Under the pieces are notes generated by a model. It searched no databases, was not told the origin of the DNA, and worked only from the letters and a program-made list of their open reading frames with translations. A stretch of DNA of 64,000 nt from Ochromonas danica (Eukaryota; Sar; Chrysophyceae; Chromulinales; Chromulinaceae): contig VKHL01000044.1 of assembly GCA_015146655.1 (NCBI GenBank), forward strand, positions 1 through 64,000, written 5' to 3'. This document shows, piece after piece, positions 34,301 to 46,888 of this stretch (positions are counted from its first letter, which is position 1; each line of letters begins with the position of its first letter). Both the position numbers and the translations under genes were made by a program.

Positions 34301-34787
34301 AGCCTTTGCTTTTGGCAGGCTCTTGGAAATTAATGTCAGTGTGGAACTTCTCGGCAATCACTTCCAGAGGATACATGTGCTCGGAATAAGCACCTGCAGC
34401 TCCCTTACCACCTGTTCTCTCCAAGGCGTCCTCAGCATTGAGCAAAGGAGCTGAAGGCTCTCTTTTTATGGTAGGGATAATACTAGGCAGGGAAGAGGCA
34501 CTAATACGCTTCTGGATGGCAATGGTCAGATCAGTCGTCTTTCTCTGAATTGTAACTTCTCCCTTTTCATTCGTGATCAACACACTTGCAGATCCACTTC
34601 GACGAGCATTTAATGTAGCATGATGGGTATCTAATGGCTTCAACTCACCCGTACTAGTAGGGATAAAAGTAATGGAGTCAGTGTTATGAGATGGCGATGA
34701 TTCAGCACGACGAATAGTAGTCAGTTTTTCTGTCTCATCCTCTTGTTTTTTAGGTTGAGCCGATGGATCACCAACAGGATGATACAT
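31329..34787 (-). CDS. P2C-type (Na+/K+-ATPase alpha-like) cation-transporting ATPase
   Basis: P2C ATPases exchange cytosolic Na+ (or H+) for external K+ at the plasma membrane. Two exons, 34787-33867 and 33800-31329, give 1,130 aa. After a 140-residue Ser/Thr-rich leader come M1-M2 (LWLLFLLQFTSALMVLLE), the actuator loop QSMITGEAEPVDS, M4 and the phosphorylation site CTDKTGTLT. The KGAPDVLLGKCS stretch marks the nucleotide-binding domain, and MTGDGVNDSPALKQA the hinge. M5-M6 read NLKKSIAYTLAHLPPEVIP and CVDLLTELVPATSFAFEKAE. Relative to animal alpha subunits, the M4 PEGL motif is PQGL and the second M6 Asp is Glu, so ion coordination may differ. No beta subunit is seen here. Long plus-strand frames within it are shadows. 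Confidence 0.93.
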
Positions 34788-35302
34788 GATGAAAAAAGTT
34801 CACTCTGAATTGACTTCTTCCGTGTCAGAAGGGCAGTCAAATAATTGTGATTTCAGCAGGTGAAGTGGTACGGCAAGGGGCAGAGAGGACTTGTGGCTGC
34901 TGTATACTCTGCTGTATGGTGGCTGTTGAACTTTCAGAATCTGGGCGGGTGGCTTTCTAGACCCCTGAATATTCCACCCAGACCACACAATTATTGTTCT
35001 CATTCATCTAGGATCTTGGAAGATAACAAATATAAGAGAAATATCACGCAAAAATGTGTCTTGTAATTGATACTGAGAAAGCATTAATATGACATGATTG
35101 AGTCACAACCACCACAGAAAGATTATGTAGCAGATAAGATCTATCTTCCACCCAGAACTCCAACAGGTTATGTAATTGCATAACTCCCAACTGTGGGAGA
35201 AAAGGAAAAGAAAAAAGGAATGAAATTCGGAATTATCCTTCCACTATTGGAATAGTCTACATGTGTGAGTAGATTCATCACATTATCTGGAGACTATCAA
35301 AG
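34788..35302. promoter_or_regulatory. Divergent promoter region, ATPase / DUF1348 gene
   Basis: 515 bp between divergent starts. No repeated or consensus element recognised; assigned by orientation. Confidence 0.35.
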
Positions 35303-35788
35303 ATGAGCACCCCTATTAAACATCAACGTCCACCTCTACCACCCTTTACTCGTGAGACTGCCATTCTCAAAGCACGTGCTGCTGAGGATGCTTGGAACTC
35401 TTGTGATCCGCAACGAGTTTCACTGGCCTATACTGAGGGCAGTCGATGGAGAAATCGTTCCGATTTTATCACTGGTCGTTCTGAGATTGTTGACTTTCTT
35501 ACCCGCAAATGGGCACGTGAGAAGGACTATCGTCTCATAAAGGAAGTATGGGCTCATGAAGGCAATCGCATTGCTGTACGCTTTGCCTACGAGTGGCATG
35601 ATGATTCAGGGAATTGGTTCCGATCCTATGGGAATGAGAATTGGGAATTCGACGAGCATGGCCTGATGAGTGCTCGCCATGCCTCTATCAACGATTTGCC
35701 AATCGAGGCTTCTGATCGCAAATTCCACTGGGACCGATCAGCTCCACGGCCCGCTGACCATCCTAGCCTGACCGACCTAGGTCTATAA
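35303..35788 (+). CDS. DUF1348 (NTF2/SnoaL-like fold) protein
   Basis: A 161-aa, intronless protein that matches the DUF1348 family along its full length. Typical segments are [75 protein letters not shown] and the C-terminal [14 protein letters not shown]. The family adopts the small cone-shaped NTF2-like fold; biochemical function is not established. It is widespread in bacteria and fungi, so a compact, single-exon copy in an intron-bearing genome may be a past transfer; that is inference. No targeting signal. Confidence 0.9.
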   Translation: MSTPIKHQRPPLPPFTRETAILKARAAEDAWNSCDPQRVSLAYTEGSRWRNRSDFITGRSEIVDFLTRKWAREKDYRLIKEVWAHEGNRIAVRFAYEWHDDSGNWFRSYGNENWEFDEHGLMSARHASINDLPIEASDRKFHWDRSAPRPADHPSLTDLGL

Positions 35789-35925
35789 TAGGCTTGCCCT
35801 ATGCATGTAGAGATTGCATGCACAGTGTTCTTATTCATTTTGCGACACACACACGTCATGTGGGAGAGAGATGGCTGCATGTAACTCATTAACTACAAAG
35901 GTTCTAAGCGAAAGAACACTTCTTA

Positions 35926-38900
35926 TTACATCTCCACACCACCAACAGACTCCTCAACATTGTTGACTTGCTGTTGCATCGCATCTTTGACTTTCTTTTC
36001 CACTAACAATGCCTGTCGTTTGAAGGCTGCTAGCTTCCTTCCCTGCTCTTGTAAGATCTCTAAACAACATCTAACATCTTCTTCATTCAAGACAATGCCA
36101 CCAGGTTGGGATGCAGTAGAGACATCTTCCTTCTTGACAGGTGTGGCTACAGCAGCTCCAGGTGTTGTCGGGGAGAATGGAGTGGAGGGTGGTTGTGGCG
36201 CAGCACCACCACCTGACGAAGATGATGTACCAAGAAGGGAGCGACGCATCATAAAAGACATTCCTGTTTGGGTCTTGACAGGAGAGATGAAAGAAGTGGA
36301 TGGTTGAAAGATCTGTGGGCTGGGAGGGAATGCAGTCGATCTCGCATTCCTAATTGGTGAAAGGCCAGTACCACCAAAGGAAGTCGATTGATCAGCATTG
36401 GAAGGTGCGGCATGATAACGCTTAGCGGTAAGAACCTTCAAATGGTCCACCTCTCCACTCATAGTACTCACCACTTTAGACCATTCCTTCAATTGACTGC
36501 GGAACAACTTCTCTCCGGGTGTTACCTTCTTGCGCAGATTGAGAACAAGATTAAGACAACGATCAGCATGATCCCGAATATTGTCATAACGATTGTAAAG
36601 ATCCTGCACGCGTTCTTTCAACTCTTCTTCCTCTCGCCGTAGAGACTGTAAGATTCTCTTTAACCCATGTTGGGATAACTTGACTGTAGAAGAGGAGGAA
36701 GAAGAAGCAGATGAATGACCACCATCTTTGCCTTCAATAATCTCTCGTTGTGTCTTGTACCTTTCTTGAACAAGATTGTAATGGAAGAGTGTAGATTGGC
36801 CTAACTCATGTAATGGTGCCACCACATCTTTATCTAAAGTTTGTGCTGTCTCAATTAAGAGTTTCTTTTGCTCTGCAAAGGATTTGCCAGGAACTTCTTT
36901 GCGAGGATTCTCTGAGGAAACAGCCATTTCCACAACTGGCATCTGAGTCAATCCTTGGGCAATCTTAATCATTAATGCTCTGTCTTGGTTCAACCGCAAT
37001 GTTTCATCTTTGGTCATATCGTAGAGTTCCCTCTTCAACGAACTCTCTTTCCTAGACGTTCTCTTTCCTGTTACCTGCTGCTGTTGTAGTATGGATAGCT
37101 GAAGATCACATAGTTTGAGATGAACAGAGAGATTGACAGCAATAACCGAATTTGATGTCATACGAAAGATAGCAGCATGACCAAGAAATGGATCTAACAG
37201 AATGACTGCACCACTTAAAGCCAAGTCGGTTGATACCTTCCTACCATCAACTGCAAAGTCTTTCTGAGAGTCAAACGTGAGCATAACTTTGTTTCCCTTA
37301 TGGCTCTCTCCTTCCTCTTCTTGATCCTCCTCACTATCAAATTGATCAAATGTTTTTTCTTCTCCCATGAGGCCACCACCACCATTGGAAGGACTGTCAA
37401 AGGGAGAGAAAGTAGACTGACTAGGTGCATTACGAGCTTTACGAGACATTTTCTCAAGCCATGTTGACCAAAGCATATAAGCATTTCCTTGCTGAAAGTT
37501 AATCAAATGAATACAGTGAGAATAAGCTGGATCAGGAATGATCTTCCATCGATTGTTACTGATATTTCCTTTGTCACTATCAGTCAAGAAGAAAGTGTCT
37601 GCAACAAGGAGATCTGATACCATAGGCTGTAAGTTAGGAATAGACAAATCCAAAGCTTTCCAAGCAGGATTAATGTAACCACTTGACTCCGCCTATGAGA
37701 GCAACACACAAAACACCCACATACAACATGACACACCAGTTAGTTTATAGTAGTGGGATTAGTGGGTAATAACTGAACACTTACCTCTAGATCCAACAAA
37801 GCAACTTCCACACTACCACAAGCATGTGCAAGAAAGAGAATAGGTGCACCACCTTCTGTGGCCAATCCTTTTGCTTTAGGTACCGCAATATCAACAACAG
37901 GGGAGGTCGGGGAAGTGCCTTTCTCAGCATAACGACGCAATGGCCCTTGTAAGGCTACATGATAACTAGACAGTTTATTAGCATAAGAGACATCCCATTC
38001 TTCGTTATCTTGATTTTGACTAAAGTTGACATTAGCTGTGAGTAAATAAGAGCGATTGACACCATCTAAATCCTCTTCTTCCATTAACTCTTCATTTCCA
38101 AAATAAGTCGTTAAGCAAGTACGAACTAACGATAAGTAATCTTTCTGTTTGGAATCGTATTCTTCAATATTATCCTCTAAGGACTTGTTCTCTTTCTCTC
38201 TCAACCAGGACCATAACTCATTGGCAATGACTCTAGGTAAGACAATATTCTTTGGAATGATAGGACAAAGAGCATAAATATCTCCTGCTTTACTTAATAA
38301 GAAGATAGTAAAACGAAGCCATTCCATGGGAGGACCAAAGGCCATACCTTGGAAAGACAAGGTAGCAGGTAGAGGATAGACTTGTTGTCCTTCCATGGAA
38401 TCATCCGCTAAGTTACAGACCACAAGATATCGACTCTCATAGAGAAGAACAAGGGTATAAGGAGATAGAGGATGGAAAGTAACTTCTGCTAATCTATGAA
38501 ACTTCTGACTAGTATTGCTACTATTAGTATTGCTATAGCTGTGGTCAGTGTAGCTCTCTAGAGGGGTGAGTGGTCGATAGAGATAGTGGCACCCCTTTTC
38601 ACTCCCTTCCTCTACCGTGTTTCTCATAGTAGTTTGCTGGTTGGGAGGAGCTTCCAAGACAGCAACCTTCCCATCAACTGACCATAGAGCTAATAGACTA
38701 CCATCTCCATTGGAGACAATATGATGATATCCTGCTAGAGACACTTGCTCATTATTGACCTTGGATCGAATAGGAATAGCTTGCAAAACCTCTCTTGTCG
38801 TAGCTGGCGTGGTAGTAGTACCTGTACCTGTGGTGGTGGAGGTGGTAGAGGCAGTGTGATGGAGATGACCACGTAGAATCTCTTCTTTCTCACTTAGAAC

Positions 38901-39017
38901 AAAGATTTCACCATTTTCAGAAGATGATAATGTCTGTAAAATAATTGAAGAGGAATTATTAGATTTGAAAGAAGGAATACTTTCTAATTCATTAAGAAAT
39001 GTCTTTAATGTCGTCAT
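35926..39017 (-). CDS. Nucleoporin Nup88/Nup82-like protein
   Basis: Nup88 (MOS7 in plants) is a cytoplasmic-face nucleoporin that anchors the Nup214 complex and influences nuclear export. Exons 39017-37785 and 37692-35926 give 999 aa. The first 430 residues look like a beta-propeller: HHIVSNGDGSLLALWSVDGK, EVTFHPLSPYTLVLLYESRY and LLSKAGDIYALCPIIP; the last resembles the plant and animal Nup88 pattern of a strand followed by Y-LCP--P. The second half is helical and coiled-coil-prone (SLRREEEELKERVQDLYNRY, QGRKLAAFKRQALLVEKKVK), with a Ser/Pro-rich insert, as in Nup88 C-termini. I am fairly but not fully sure; another propeller-plus-coil scaffold protein is the alternative. Head to head with the thioredoxin-domain gene. 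Confidence 0.6.
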
Positions 39018-39425
39018 GGGAGTTCATTGTGAGGAAGACCAACAAAGACAGAGACAAGCCACACCAACAACAACAGTGTCATATTATTCTATTGCGATGG
39101 AATATCACAAAATATCTGTATTGTTATGTTGCGAGGGAACAACGGGAATGTTATTGTTTTGCGAGGAACTTGGTGGAAATCCCAAAAGTCCGTTTCTCAA
39201 GCAGTTTCTTGTTGTGTTCTATCCATGTTTATTGAAGAGAAACGGGATTGTTCGATTGTTAAGTTAAGAAGGAATGACCTCATCGCCTCTTCTTGCTTTG
39301 TTGCAGAGAGAGCCTCACAAACAAAACAACAAAGAAGACAAAGTGTGATTGTCTACTACATACATACTACTAGAACTTTGCTATATTATCATTATATATT
39401 ATCTTCTCTTTATGCATGAATAAAA
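39018..39425. promoter_or_regulatory. Divergent promoter region, Nup88-like / thioredoxin-domain gene
   Basis: 408 bp between divergent starts. Short open frames here carry no recognisable domain. A TATATTATC-type AT-rich stretch lies near 39380-39410, just upstream of the plus-strand gene. Confidence 0.35.
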
Positions 39426-40460
39426 ATGATGCAATTGAAGCTAGTTCATTCTTTTCTTCTAGTTATCTTAATTTGCTTCCTTCTTCTTTCATTTCATGTC
39501 ATTCATGCTAAATCCAAACATTCTAAGAAATCTTCTTCTACAACTTCTACTTCTACTTCTATTCGAAATACAAGTCCTATTCATGAATTACTAGTAAAGA
39601 ATGTCACTCATAATCTAGAAGATTGGCAAGTAGATCAAGCCATCATGTTTTATGCTCCATGGTGTAAACATTGCAAGGAATTACAACCTTATTGGCAATC
39701 TATGGCTAACCTTTTTTCCAAATCTCATCTCAATGACCTTACTATGGCTAAGTTCAATTGTGAAAGTAATACAGAGCATCGACAACTCTGTCAAGACCTC
39801 GAAGTTAGTCACTATCCCACTATTCTCTTTATTGGCTATGGAAACTTCCATCAAAATGCGAAAAAAGGATTTTGGGTGAAGAAGAAATATCCACAATTAG
39901 TCCATTATGTAGCTGATTTATATCCTGAAGCGATCTATCAATGGATTCTTATGCTATCTACTATGAGTAAGATGCATCGACGATGGGATGAATGGAAGTC
40001 ATTACTTACAGGAAAGACTATGAAGACAAGGACATCAGGTCAACATGCTACTACTACTACCATGAATCAATATGAAGAAATGCAGAAACGTGTGATAGCA
40101 GCAGAAGAAAAAGCTGATCTCTTTGGTCGTGAGTTAGAACGATATAAAGCAAATGAACTCTTTGATTCATTAGATGATATGGGAGATGTCTTTCCATTAT
40201 TACATACTTTAAAACCTGATGATCAAAATCTACCATTACGTCTTTGTGTTGGTGATATGGCAGGAGAATATTGCAAATACTATCTAGATGATAGTTATTG
40301 TAGGTTGTTAGATCGTTGTGTAGCACAAGCAATGGAACCTGAAGCATGTCGTCCAGAGCAATGTCCTTTTGATGATCCTCGTGGATGTAGAGTAGTCTCT
40401 ACGTGTTTACGAACTGATGTTATAGAAGAGTACAAGAAAGCTGTGGCTACTTCTCTCTAA
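39426..40460 (+). CDS. ER thioredoxin-domain protein (PDI-like), Cys-rich C-terminus
   Basis: A 344-aa protein with a strong signal peptide (MMQLKLVHSFLLVILICFLL) and one thioredoxin fold at about residues 55-180. The active site is FYAPWCKHCKELQPYW, the CxxC of protein disulfide isomerases that make or reshuffle disulfides in the ER. The cis-Pro loop is VSHYPTILF. The linker contains a coiled-coil-like stretch (EEMQKRVIAAEEKADLF). The C-terminal 85 residues hold about ten Cys (CVGDMAGEYCKYYLDDSYCR, CRPEQCPFDDPRGCR), an uncommon pairing with PDI. No KDEL-type retrieval signal is visible; it ends in VATSL. Intronless. The exact redox partner is unknown. Confidence 0.85.
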   Translation: MMQLKLVHSFLLVILICFLLLSFHVIHAKSKHSKKSSSTTSTSTSIRNTSPIHELLVKNVTHNLEDWQVDQAIMFYAPWCKHCKELQPYWQSMANLFSKSHLNDLTMAKFNCESNTEHRQLCQDLEVSHYPTILFIGYGNFHQNAKKGFWVKKKYPQLVHYVADLYPEAIYQWILMLSTMSKMHRRWDEWKSLLTGKTMKTRTSGQHATTTTMNQYEEMQKRVIAAEEKADLFGRELERYKANELFDSLDDMGDVFPLLHTLKPDDQNLPLRLCVGDMAGEYCKYYLDDSYCRLLDRCVAQAMEPEACRPEQCPFDDPRGCRVVSTCLRTDVIEEYKKAVATSL

Positions 40461-40688
40461 ACTAACAAGGAGCAGGATGGAAAGAAGGGTTGTTGTTGTC
40501 ATGCCTATTTGACTATCCCAACTTGTTGTTAGTTGACAATGTTGAGATGTAACATCTAAGATCATTTTAGCAACACATTTTGAATTACAAAACGTCATTT
40601 GTCCCTTGAATCTGTTAGAGGGGTGGATATAATGCATGACATCTGCCATGTATGAGATCCAAACGCAACGTCACTCTACAGACTACAA

Positions 40689-43095
40689 TTAGGTTTCCAT
40701 TAAGAAAGTTGGCAAACTCTCTAAGATCAGAGGTCGTAACATTAACCAAGTGATCTTCTCAGGTAAATACTCCATAATAGTCAATTGTCGCAATGTTAAC
40801 GTCATTGCATCAACTAAGGTGGGGTTAATAAATTGAATCTCAGAGTTCATGACCATTGAAGACTCATTCCGATCCATTACGATTGCATTATGAGCTTCCA
40901 AAAACTTGGGATCGCCTTGTAATGTTCCAATATTTAGTCGGCCATTATTGGGGGGAGTGGCATTAGTAGAGGCAAAAGCTCCACCACTTGAACGATGAGA
41001 TGATCCACGACGTAATAATAAGTCTCGTATAGATGATCGTGTTGATTCTTTACGTGTCAATACAGTTGCCATCGGAAGATTGTCTTCTTCTTCTAACAGT
41101 GAGGATTGTGCTTGTGCTTGTTGTTGTTGCAATTGTTGCTGTGATTGTTGCTGCGATTGTTGTTGCGATATTTGTGCTTGTTGTTGAGCAACTTGTTGAA
41201 CATTCTTATGCGCTGACATTACACGAGCAATAGTAAAGAAAGAAACAGAAGGTTTCCGACTAGTATTTGGACTACTATCACCACTATCTTTCTTCTCAAC
41301 TGTAATTCCTTCATCTCTACCTGCACGACCACTTTCTGCTGAAAGAGGTCGACTACTTGATTCTTTTCCTAATAACATAGGATTGCTTCTATTATTACTA
41401 TTGTTAGCAGATTGTGTAATGAATTGTGCTGCTAGATAGGTTTGAATCAGAGTAGCATATTCTTCATATTCCTCACTCACTTTATAGACAATAGATGATA
41501 ACTCTGATAGGATTATTTTTGATTCTAATCCATGCTCAGCTACAACAGCTTCCATTAATCTTCCATTATCTTTATCATTATTTTCATCATCCAATTCAAC
41601 ACTATTTTTACGTGAACGTTGATTTTCCATTTCTAACATTTTTTCTTCAAATAAACGTAAAAATACTTCAATTCCTTCAAAATGTTGTTTTAAAGCAGGT
41701 GAATAAGATTGTGTTTGAAAAGAAGTAAACTTGAACATATTATTAGCAACAATACTAAAATTACGTTGTCGTCTGTTTTTAGTTGGTGTTGTATTAAAAG
41801 AGACGGACTCTCTCTTAGTATTGAATTTATTTGATTCTTCTCCAACATTCATACCCATAGTACTGCTCATATGATTACTAACATTTTTATTGGAAAAGGA
41901 TTGTTGTGATGGTAGTATTGCAGATAGTGAAGGAGATGGAATGGTCTCATCCTCTGCTTCATGTGCTTTGGCTTTTAATACTTGAGCTAACTTATTCATT
42001 ATTCGACTACGTCTCTTCTTCTTATCTTCTTCTGCATTCTCTGTTGATTCTTTTCCTCTTACTGGTTCATCAGAGACATTGATATTGGTGGTGGTTGCAC
42101 GACGAGGTGGGTTAAGTAAATTCGATGATGTGCCTGTCATGGCTGTCATGGAATGATGTTTGACTAATACACTACCTTGCTTCTGACCTTCATCTGCCTT
42201 ATTATCTCCATCACCATCCTTTTCATCATCATCATCATCATCATCATCATTACTCGTGACTATTCTCTCCATGGAAGCTTGTCTTGCCATCCTAGCAAGC
42301 TTCATAGTAGCAGCAACTGTGTTATTGACAAGATTCCAATTTTTCTCTGTACTTGGTCGAATAAGACGTGGAGCACTACTAATAGCTGCTTCACCAGCTT
42401 TCCTTGCTGATCGTTCATTTTGTAATTGTAATTTAAGACGATTTTCTCGTTCTTCAGCAATCTTACGTTGATGTAGTATTTCTTGTCTTGCTTCTTTTTC
42501 TTTTCGTATTTCACGATCAAGAAGTCTTTCAATTAGATCATCTTCACCATCATTTACATCAATAGAAGAACTATCACCCAGACTACTACTATCATCATCA
42601 TCTTCTTCTTCTTCATTATATTCTTCATTATCCTCTTCACTATTATCATGAGATGATCTTCTGCTAACAATACTCAGTCTTTTCTCTAGACTTTTGTTAC
42701 CACCTCCATCACCTTTCTTTGCAAGTCCCGCTCTTATCGTGGTTGTTGTTGCTGTTGTTGTTGCTGAAGCAGTAGTTTTCATAGAGAGCATCATACTTAG
42801 CCAAGATTCAGGTAAGGTGAGTTCACTTGGGATATAGTGACAAGGAGGATGATAGACTCGTTTATCTACTAAGAAATGATCCATTGAACTCATATTACTA
42901 GGTAAAATCTCATCACGTACTATCGCAACAGATGCTTTAATCGAGAAGTTACCTAAGGAAAGTGTTGGAATAGTTAATAATAGATCATGTTTTTCTACAC
43001 CATCTAATAATGCTTGTGAATCTTTTTGCATTTTCAATTTACTCATATAAAGTATAAAATCACCTTCTTCTTGTAATATAAAATCACGATGACCA

Positions 43096-43129
<34 letters not shown>

Positions 43130-46100
43130 GATCGCGTAAAGGTGATAAAGGTGTAGAATTATCTGTTTTGGGTAGATCAAAAGGAAATGCAGATGTTGAT
43201 CTCCGACTATTAGCACCAGTTGTTTTAGGGAAACCAAAATCTGCTTTCTCATTTCGACCTTCACCATCACGTCTACCATCATTATTATCCTCCTCATCAA
43301 CTTCTTCTTCTTCTCGTTCAATCATAGAAAAGAGTTTACAAGGAACAAGCATATCTTTCAAATAATCCACAACATCTTCTGGTCTACCACATAAACAATG
43401 TAAACGACATTCTTGTATAGGAATAGTTTGTTCTTTCTTAAAGACTTTAATTGTTGTCATACGACCACGTCGTGTCTTTCTTCTCTTTGAACTACTAGTC
43501 GTTGTATTACTACCAGGTGTAAGATCATCTCGACTACGTTGTTGACCTGATAATTTATTCTGTTTCACAAGAAATGGAATGAAGACCTTTTGTTGACCAA
43601 AAGTATAATGAACTGCAAGATAACGTGGAATCAAATCTTCACCTTTCTTCCTTCTCCTTCTCTTCCTTTTCCCTGTTGGTCCTATTCCTATTCCTGTACC
43701 TGCTGCTGTTGTGTAGCTTTTGCGGGATGTGGAAGGCAGGGTAGGAGAAGTGTTTGTAGGTGATGGACTATGATCACCATTACGAAGCATAGCATCAATT
43801 AGTGTATTCAACTTATCAGAATCTTCTAAAATAGCATAATGAAACATAATTAATACTCTCCAATGTAAGACACCATAAGGTATAGAATGATAACTACAAT
43901 ACGAAGTAGTAGATGATGGACGGCCTCGACTACTACCGCCACCAGTTGGAGAATGTGTACGTATTGGTGACTTCATTCCTAGATTCTGTATATTACTAAC
44001 ACTACCATAAGGAAGATGAAGTGAAGGACTTCGACTAATATGAGACATGTTATATCTTTCTCTAATGAGCCTAATGAGTTCGATAAGATTGATTGTATCA
44101 TCTAACGCTTCTTGATCCCTCCCTTCTCTATTATTTCCATGGATACTAATAACAGATGGTCGAAGAATACTACTATTTCCTGACTGATAGACTTTTGACA
44201 TATTTCCACCAAGAATAGTACTACCCATGTTATTAGTCATTATGCTCTTACCCATCAGACCATCTCCAGTAGATGCAGTAGTAGTGGTAGTCGTAGTAGT
44301 GGTAGTGGTAGAGCAGGCAGAGGAAGAGATACCCAATAGTTTATGCATATAGTCAACACGATCATTGAGATGACTATACTTAGAATAGATATTAAAACAC
44401 CGATAACAACAAACAACAATCTCACCATTAGCATCTTGATGAAGTAGTTTCTCTCCTGTTTGACCATTACTACCACTACCATTACTACTCTCTGTAGTAT
44501 GATCCATTAATAACTGTTTAACACTACGACTATTAATATCTTGTGTAGCATTAATTTTAAGTAATGCCTTAGCAAATAGTGTAGCAGGGATATGATAAGA
44601 GGATAAGATACTAACAACTGTTCTAGCAGCTGATAAAGCAATCTGATAACCATAAGCTGGTATATGTGTAATCATAACATTACCTCTATTTAACCCTTCT
44701 CCATTACTATTACTATTACCATTACTATTACTTCTATCATGTACATGTATAGAAATACTATTATTATAATAATCCATTTCTTCTTCTTTTAATTCAATTG
44801 TAGCTGTTGATAGATAATATAATCCACATAAACAACACATGGAACCTGTTTCAATCTGTTGTTTAATACGTCTTTCTTTTGCAGATAATGGTTTTTGTTT
44901 AATTACTTGATGTATTGGTTTATGTAAAATATGTATAGCATGCCATATTTTCACTTTTGGTAATGAATCAGATGTTAATTTGAAAGATTTCAAATTAATA
45001 AACCACCATTTCCCATTATCATCTTTAATAAAATCAACAACTGCTTCTGATATAAAGAGTGGTAAATCATGTATATCACGTAACATCACTTGCATCCAAT
45101 GTGTTAATTGAGCTATATATTGAATTGGAATATCTAATACTGTACTTGAAACACGTGTTGCTGTTAAACGACAATATTTTTCAGGTGATAATTCTCCATC
45201 ATTGGATGTCATACTAACTGAATTACGATATCCTACAGATGTCATTGTCTATGAGAACATATCATATCAAATACAAGTAGTAACAGTTAGTTAGCTAGTT
45301 AGTAATAACAGTGTAAGTATGTGTGTGTATGTTTATAGATGAAAATAACGTACCCTAGCATTAATTAATAATGCTTTTGTTCTTTCAGCATTACTCATAA
45401 ATGATCTACTAATCATTCCTTTCATAAACAATCTATTATCATCATAATACATACAATACATAAAATCCATCAATTAGATGAAGAATGGACATAAGATGAA
45501 AAGGGTAATAAAGTAAAGTAAAGTAAAGTAAAGTAATACTACTATCAACTTACTGATCTAGTTCTTCTTTACTATGAGATGTAAAATAATCTGCTGCATG
45601 TTCTTTCATTCCTGCTTTGGGGGCAATACGATGAGATGCACCCACACCACCAGCACTAGCACTACCAATACCAATAGCACCAGCTGTAGCATGATGTGGT
45701 GTGGTCGCTGTTGGCTTGGTATTCACTGCCTCATTGTCATCTTTCCTACTGCTTCTAGAGAGAAGAATAGAAGGGATTGGACCTCTTCTCATGATTGGTG
45801 ATCTCGTTGTTGGTGAGGTAGCTAAGCTGGTAGTAGTTGTTGTACCAGCAGGTGTTGTGGTGGTGGTTGTATTAGGATTGGTAATAGTAATAGGAAGGGG
45901 TACCAAACCATCTCCTCCTCCTCCTCCTCCTCCTCCACTAATCGACACCACACTATTTCGTCTATTCCCATTAACAGAAGTAGTAGTGTTAATAGTAGGA
46001 CTAGATGATGGTAATGATACCTCTTGACTTCGACTACGATGAATCATTAAAGGATCATCACGATCATCATGACTCATTGATAATGCCATGGATAACCTTT

Positions 46101-46845
46101 TCATTGCTTGTTTACCTAATGAACCTTTCAAATCCATCTTAACAACTTCATCTGTTAATTTAGCAATTCGTTCTTCTAATGGATCTGTTTCTTCACCATT
46201 ATTTGTCATCATCATCATCGTCATCATAGCATTAGTAGCAGCTTCATGTGCTTTGATTTGTTCATTTTCTAATTGAATCTCTCCAGCACGAATATAGGTA
46301 GCAAGTAACTTAGTAGTCTGTTGTTTAAAGGCAAGTTCTTCTAATTCTTCATTTCCTTCTGGTCCTCCTCCTCCTCCTCTTCCAACTACCCCTGTATCAC
46401 CCTCACCACTACCTCCTCCTCCTCCTCCTCCACCTCCTCCTCCTCCTCCTCCTCCACCACTACCATTATTAGTACCATTACTCTCAGGATCATTTAAAGG
46501 TGTATTTCGATCTAAAGAGATTAAATCAGGTAATGTGAAATCATCTGATCGTGTGGTAATATTCCATCCTTCTGCTATCCCCATGACTCCGCTACCTCTT
46601 TTCCAAAATAATCGATAAATACTAGGTCTTCTTCCTCTTGCTTTAATAAACTTTTGTAAGAGAGAAGGTGATGATAAATTATTATCCATTAATTCTAATA
46701 TTTGTGCTTGAAAAGCAATCGGTAATAAGAAATCAGATTGTTGTGAAGTATATTGACGTGATGCTTTAATAGATGGTCTTTTTTGAATAGCAACAAATCG
46801 TTTATATAATGCTTCAGAAGAAGAAGAAGCAGAAGAAGGATGATC

Positions 46846-46888
<43 letters not shown>

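Noticed and set aside
43097-43131. Trinucleotide arrays considered as CRISPR-like or satellite repeats
   Set aside because: They lie in frame inside coding sequence, lack spacers and encode homopolymer runs.
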